Source of the DNA: Seminavis robusta
Taxonomy: Eukaryota > Bacillariophyta > Bacillariophyceae > Naviculales > Naviculaceae
Length of the DNA stretch: 64,000 bases
Direction: 5' to 3'
Assembly: GCA_903772945.1 (NCBI GenBank)
Contig: CAICTM010000006.1
Coordinates: 62,001 to 126,000, forward strand
Each line of letters opens with the position of its first letter. Position 1 is the first letter of the stretch. Shown in pieces: positions 62,149-64,000 of this stretch. The position numbers were made by a program, and so were the translations under genes. The notes under the pieces are model-generated. The model ran no database searches. It was not told the origin of the DNA and saw only the letters and a program-made list of their open reading frames with translations.

Positions 62149-62766
62149 ATGTGTCGGTGAGTTCAATTTTTGCCAGCCAGAGATGGCATCCCTTTGTTTG
62201 TTAATCTCCACCGGTTCGGGTAGCACGAGATGCCGCAGCAGAGCTACTCTGAGCCTTTGGATGAATGAACCTAACCACCATCCTTCTTTTCTCGCTTTAC
62301 CCTCAACCCCACATGCAGCTCCCAACCAAACAAACACTCCTCGAAGAATCCAGCTGCGCCCCGCAGATTGGTTCGTCGTCCCGTTCGCCGCAGCGACAAT
62401 CGATCGGTTCGTGCTCGTGTTCTCGAGGCGATACAAAATGCACCGTTGTTGCGTGCTCGCATGCTCGAGGACCTAGAACGACGGGCTGCCCAACGACGGG
62501 CTGCGCAACTGAAGGCTACCTCAACTCATCACGGGTCAGTACTGGTACCGGATTGTTGCTTTGGATGATATTTCCACCATCATGACACATCATCCGCAAA
62601 CTCACAGCAAACCCTATCCATTGTTCATTCTTACAGGATCCCACCAGCAGTGGTGCTGGCTATACAGGAGGCTGTCGATGCCTTCGTTGTTAGTTTTTTT
62701 GAAGACGCCAGCAACCGTGCCGCAAACCAAGACGCAAACGATGGAAACACCAACAACACACTCTGA
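62149..62766 (+). CDS. Short histone-H3-like protein, three exons
   Basis: Exons 62149-62156 (ATGTGTCG), 62319-62534 and 62637-62766 join in frame. Introns are 162 bases (GTGAGT..TGCAG) and 102 bases (GTCAGT..TACAG). The product is 117 residues. An Arg-rich tail (NPAAPRRLVRRPVRRSDN) precedes PLLRARMLEDLERRAAQ, which sits where H3 has PFQRLVREIA. Exon 3 gives IPPAVVLAIQEAVDAFVVSF then FEDASNRAAN, closely matching the long alpha-2 helix of H3 (AVMALQEASEAYLVGLFED). The protein then ends with a polar tail and lacks the third helix of the fold. It is therefore a truncated or degenerate H3 variant, or the last exon is missing. The first coding exon of only eight bases is unusual. Confidence 0.6.
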
Positions 62767-63481
62767 ACATGGAAGAGGATGAATGTTGGTTGGGATTGCG
62801 ACTGCTAGGCTGTCAAATAGACAGACCTACTGTGAAATGAATTTGATGACACAAGTTTCTCGGGGCGATTCTCAGGTTGGGACAGTTCTCAGGTTGGGGC
62901 CACTAGATGGGATATCATTTGTGCCGTGGCTACTTGTTCAGGTAGTCCTCTTTGTTGAAACTCTACATAATAGCGCATTGCACTATTATTACCATACTGT
63001 ACCATACCGTAGTTAGCTAGCTGTTCTTCTCAATCAGATCCTGCTCTTTACCAATAGAAGCATGCCTCACCGGCGCCATACTTGATGACACAAGCATGAA
63101 GTGGAAAGCCATTGGCACAGCAATGGCTGCCAGGGGGCTTAGATTAGGCGGATTTCTTGTGTGGCAGTTTGTCAACTCTAATTACTCCTTGTTCACTCTA
63201 CCGTACGGTACGATGTGATCCCGTTCAAGGACACCGTGGTCAAGAGCAGCAATGCGACCGTTGGCTCCGACCATCCCTCTTGCACTCAGCTTCGTTAATG
63301 CAGTACCGGTATTATCAAGACTTCCCAGCGGCGGCCTCTTAGTTCAAACATCTTTACTTGCTACAGAAGGCAATACACGATTTTACGAAACGAGACGTTT
63401 GACCCTCCGAGTCACAACATGTGCTTCATGTTCTAAAAAGGTGCTCAGAGTTTGCTGCTGGTTGCCTGCCTAGCCCGCTGT
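62767..63481. other. Gap before the right-edge gene
   Basis: About 715 bases. GGTTGGGACAGTTCTC/GGTTGGGGCCA occurs as a short direct repeat at 62875-62900. TACCGTACGG-type palindromes at 62998 and 63201. I searched by eye for a fourth exon carrying the H3 third helix and found none. Confidence 0.5.
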
Positions 63482-64000
63482 TCATCTGGCCTTGGTTTGG
63501 TTTGCTTCCAAAATATCGAACATCAAGATAAGCGGTGGCTGATCATATTCATCCAATTTGCCCGCATTCGCCAGGGCCACAAACAAGATGCCTCGTTCCT
63601 CGTCTACGGTCCCACCAATGATGCGATGTTCGGAAGGAACCGTCACATAATACGGCAGCTCCCAAACACCGTACGCAAAGGGTCGTGGGTCCCACACAAA
63701 GGAAGCATTCACAATCTCCTGGACGTGGTACAACCAGTAGTAATTGTACCAGTCGTCTGATACAAAAGGACAAGGACCACCACATTCGTGCCCGTTCTCC
63801 TGAATGACCTTGTAGCCAATGCCCGATTCCAACCCAGCTGTGATGCCAATCACACAAAAGATTTCATCTTGCACAAAAAAAGCGTAGCGCGCTTCACTGA
63901 GAGGGTTCCACAAGGGATCCGCAGGTGGCGCCGACAAATTCCCGGTGGGTTGATGATCCTCTGGTTCGACCCATTCCGTGGCACGCTCTGACAGCCACTT
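63482..64000 (-). CDS. 3' part of an unrecognised beta-rich protein
   Basis: The frame is open from the window edge (starting KWLSERATEWVEPE) to TGA at 63484-63482, 173 codons. The composition suggests a mostly beta fold with many aromatic residues: YAFFVQDEIFCVIGITAG, NYYWLYHVQEIVNA, WDPRPFAYGVWELPYYV. Late in the chain there is a propeller-like closing pair (HRIIGGTVDEERGILFVALA, then PPLILMFDI). Two Cys (ECGGPC) sit in the middle. The phrase order (W...RP.AY...LP, then IGGT..DE..G.LFVA) recalls secreted beta-propeller proteins, but I cannot name the family. Confidence 0.6.
   Translation of the reverse strand, partial: KWLSERATEWVEPEDHQPTGNLSAPPADPLWNPLSEARYAFFVQDEIFCVIGITAGLESGIGYKVIQENGHECGGPCPFVSDDWYNYYWLYHVQEIVNASFVWDPRPFAYGVWELPYYVTVPSEHRIIGGTVDEERGILFVALANAGKLDEYDQPPLILMFDILEANQTKAR

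Noticed and set aside
1-64000. tRNA, rRNA, CRISPR arrays and retroelements
   Set aside because: No cloverleaf with a T-loop motif, no rRNA-like stretch, no spaced identical repeats of CRISPR type, and no reverse-transcriptase or integrase motifs were found by eye. Palindrome spacing in the array is irregular and the spacers are alike between units.

Overview
The window looks like nuclear DNA of a pennate diatom or a close stramenopile relative. The evidence is a plastid-type targeted THF1/Psb29, Pro-Ser-x-x cell-surface repeats, many secreted or membrane leucine-rich-repeat (LRR) proteins, short GT-AG introns of about 60-215 bases, and long homopolymeric insertions (Q, N, T, D) in proteins. 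Genes lie on both strands with no operon logic. Splice sites were placed by hand: donor GT, acceptor AG, and reading frame kept across the junction.

Region by region. 1-5.5 kb: end of an unrecognised gene, then a three-exon gene (minus) whose product joins a Pro-Ser repeat ectodomain, one membrane span and a cytoplasmic PDZ domain. 5.6-10.4 kb: GT25-like glycosyltransferase, secreted alpha/beta hydrolase, diatom-type LRR-like protein. 11.6-18 kb: exosome RRP46 with an in-frame TAA, and two tandem secreted GxGYxYP proteins. 18.5-22.7 kb: a lysine-rich protein with a CENP-B-like DNA-binding motif, and a decayed PIF/Harbinger DNA transposon with terminal inverted repeats. 22.9-31 kb: membrane LRR-like protein, bZIP factor, small membrane protein, Gfo/Idh/MocA oxidoreductase. 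31-37 kb: rhodanese-DUF6174-LRR fusion, DapA/NanA-family lyase, MYND zinc-finger protein. 37-47.5 kb: secreted SET-like protein, THF1, AMMECR1, HRD1-type ubiquitin ligase. 47.6-51.1 kb: a tandem array of about 1.5 kb units, each carrying a basic coiled-coil gene and five palindromic 20-mers, each ending in a CAGCC/GGCTG hairpin. 51.5-64 kb: plastid-type protein, possible TGA-interrupted gene, membrane LRR protein, ATP-grasp ligase, MFS transporter, methylglyoxal-synthase-like/DAG-kinase fusion, a short three-exon histone-H3-like gene, and the end of a further gene.

The genes do not form one pathway. The recurring theme is secretion and the cell surface: at least ten products carry an N-terminal signal or anchor. 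The least explained parts are the 47.6-51.1 kb array, the truncated H3-like protein, the RRP46 internal stop and the TGA-interrupted frame at 52.35-52.91 kb.
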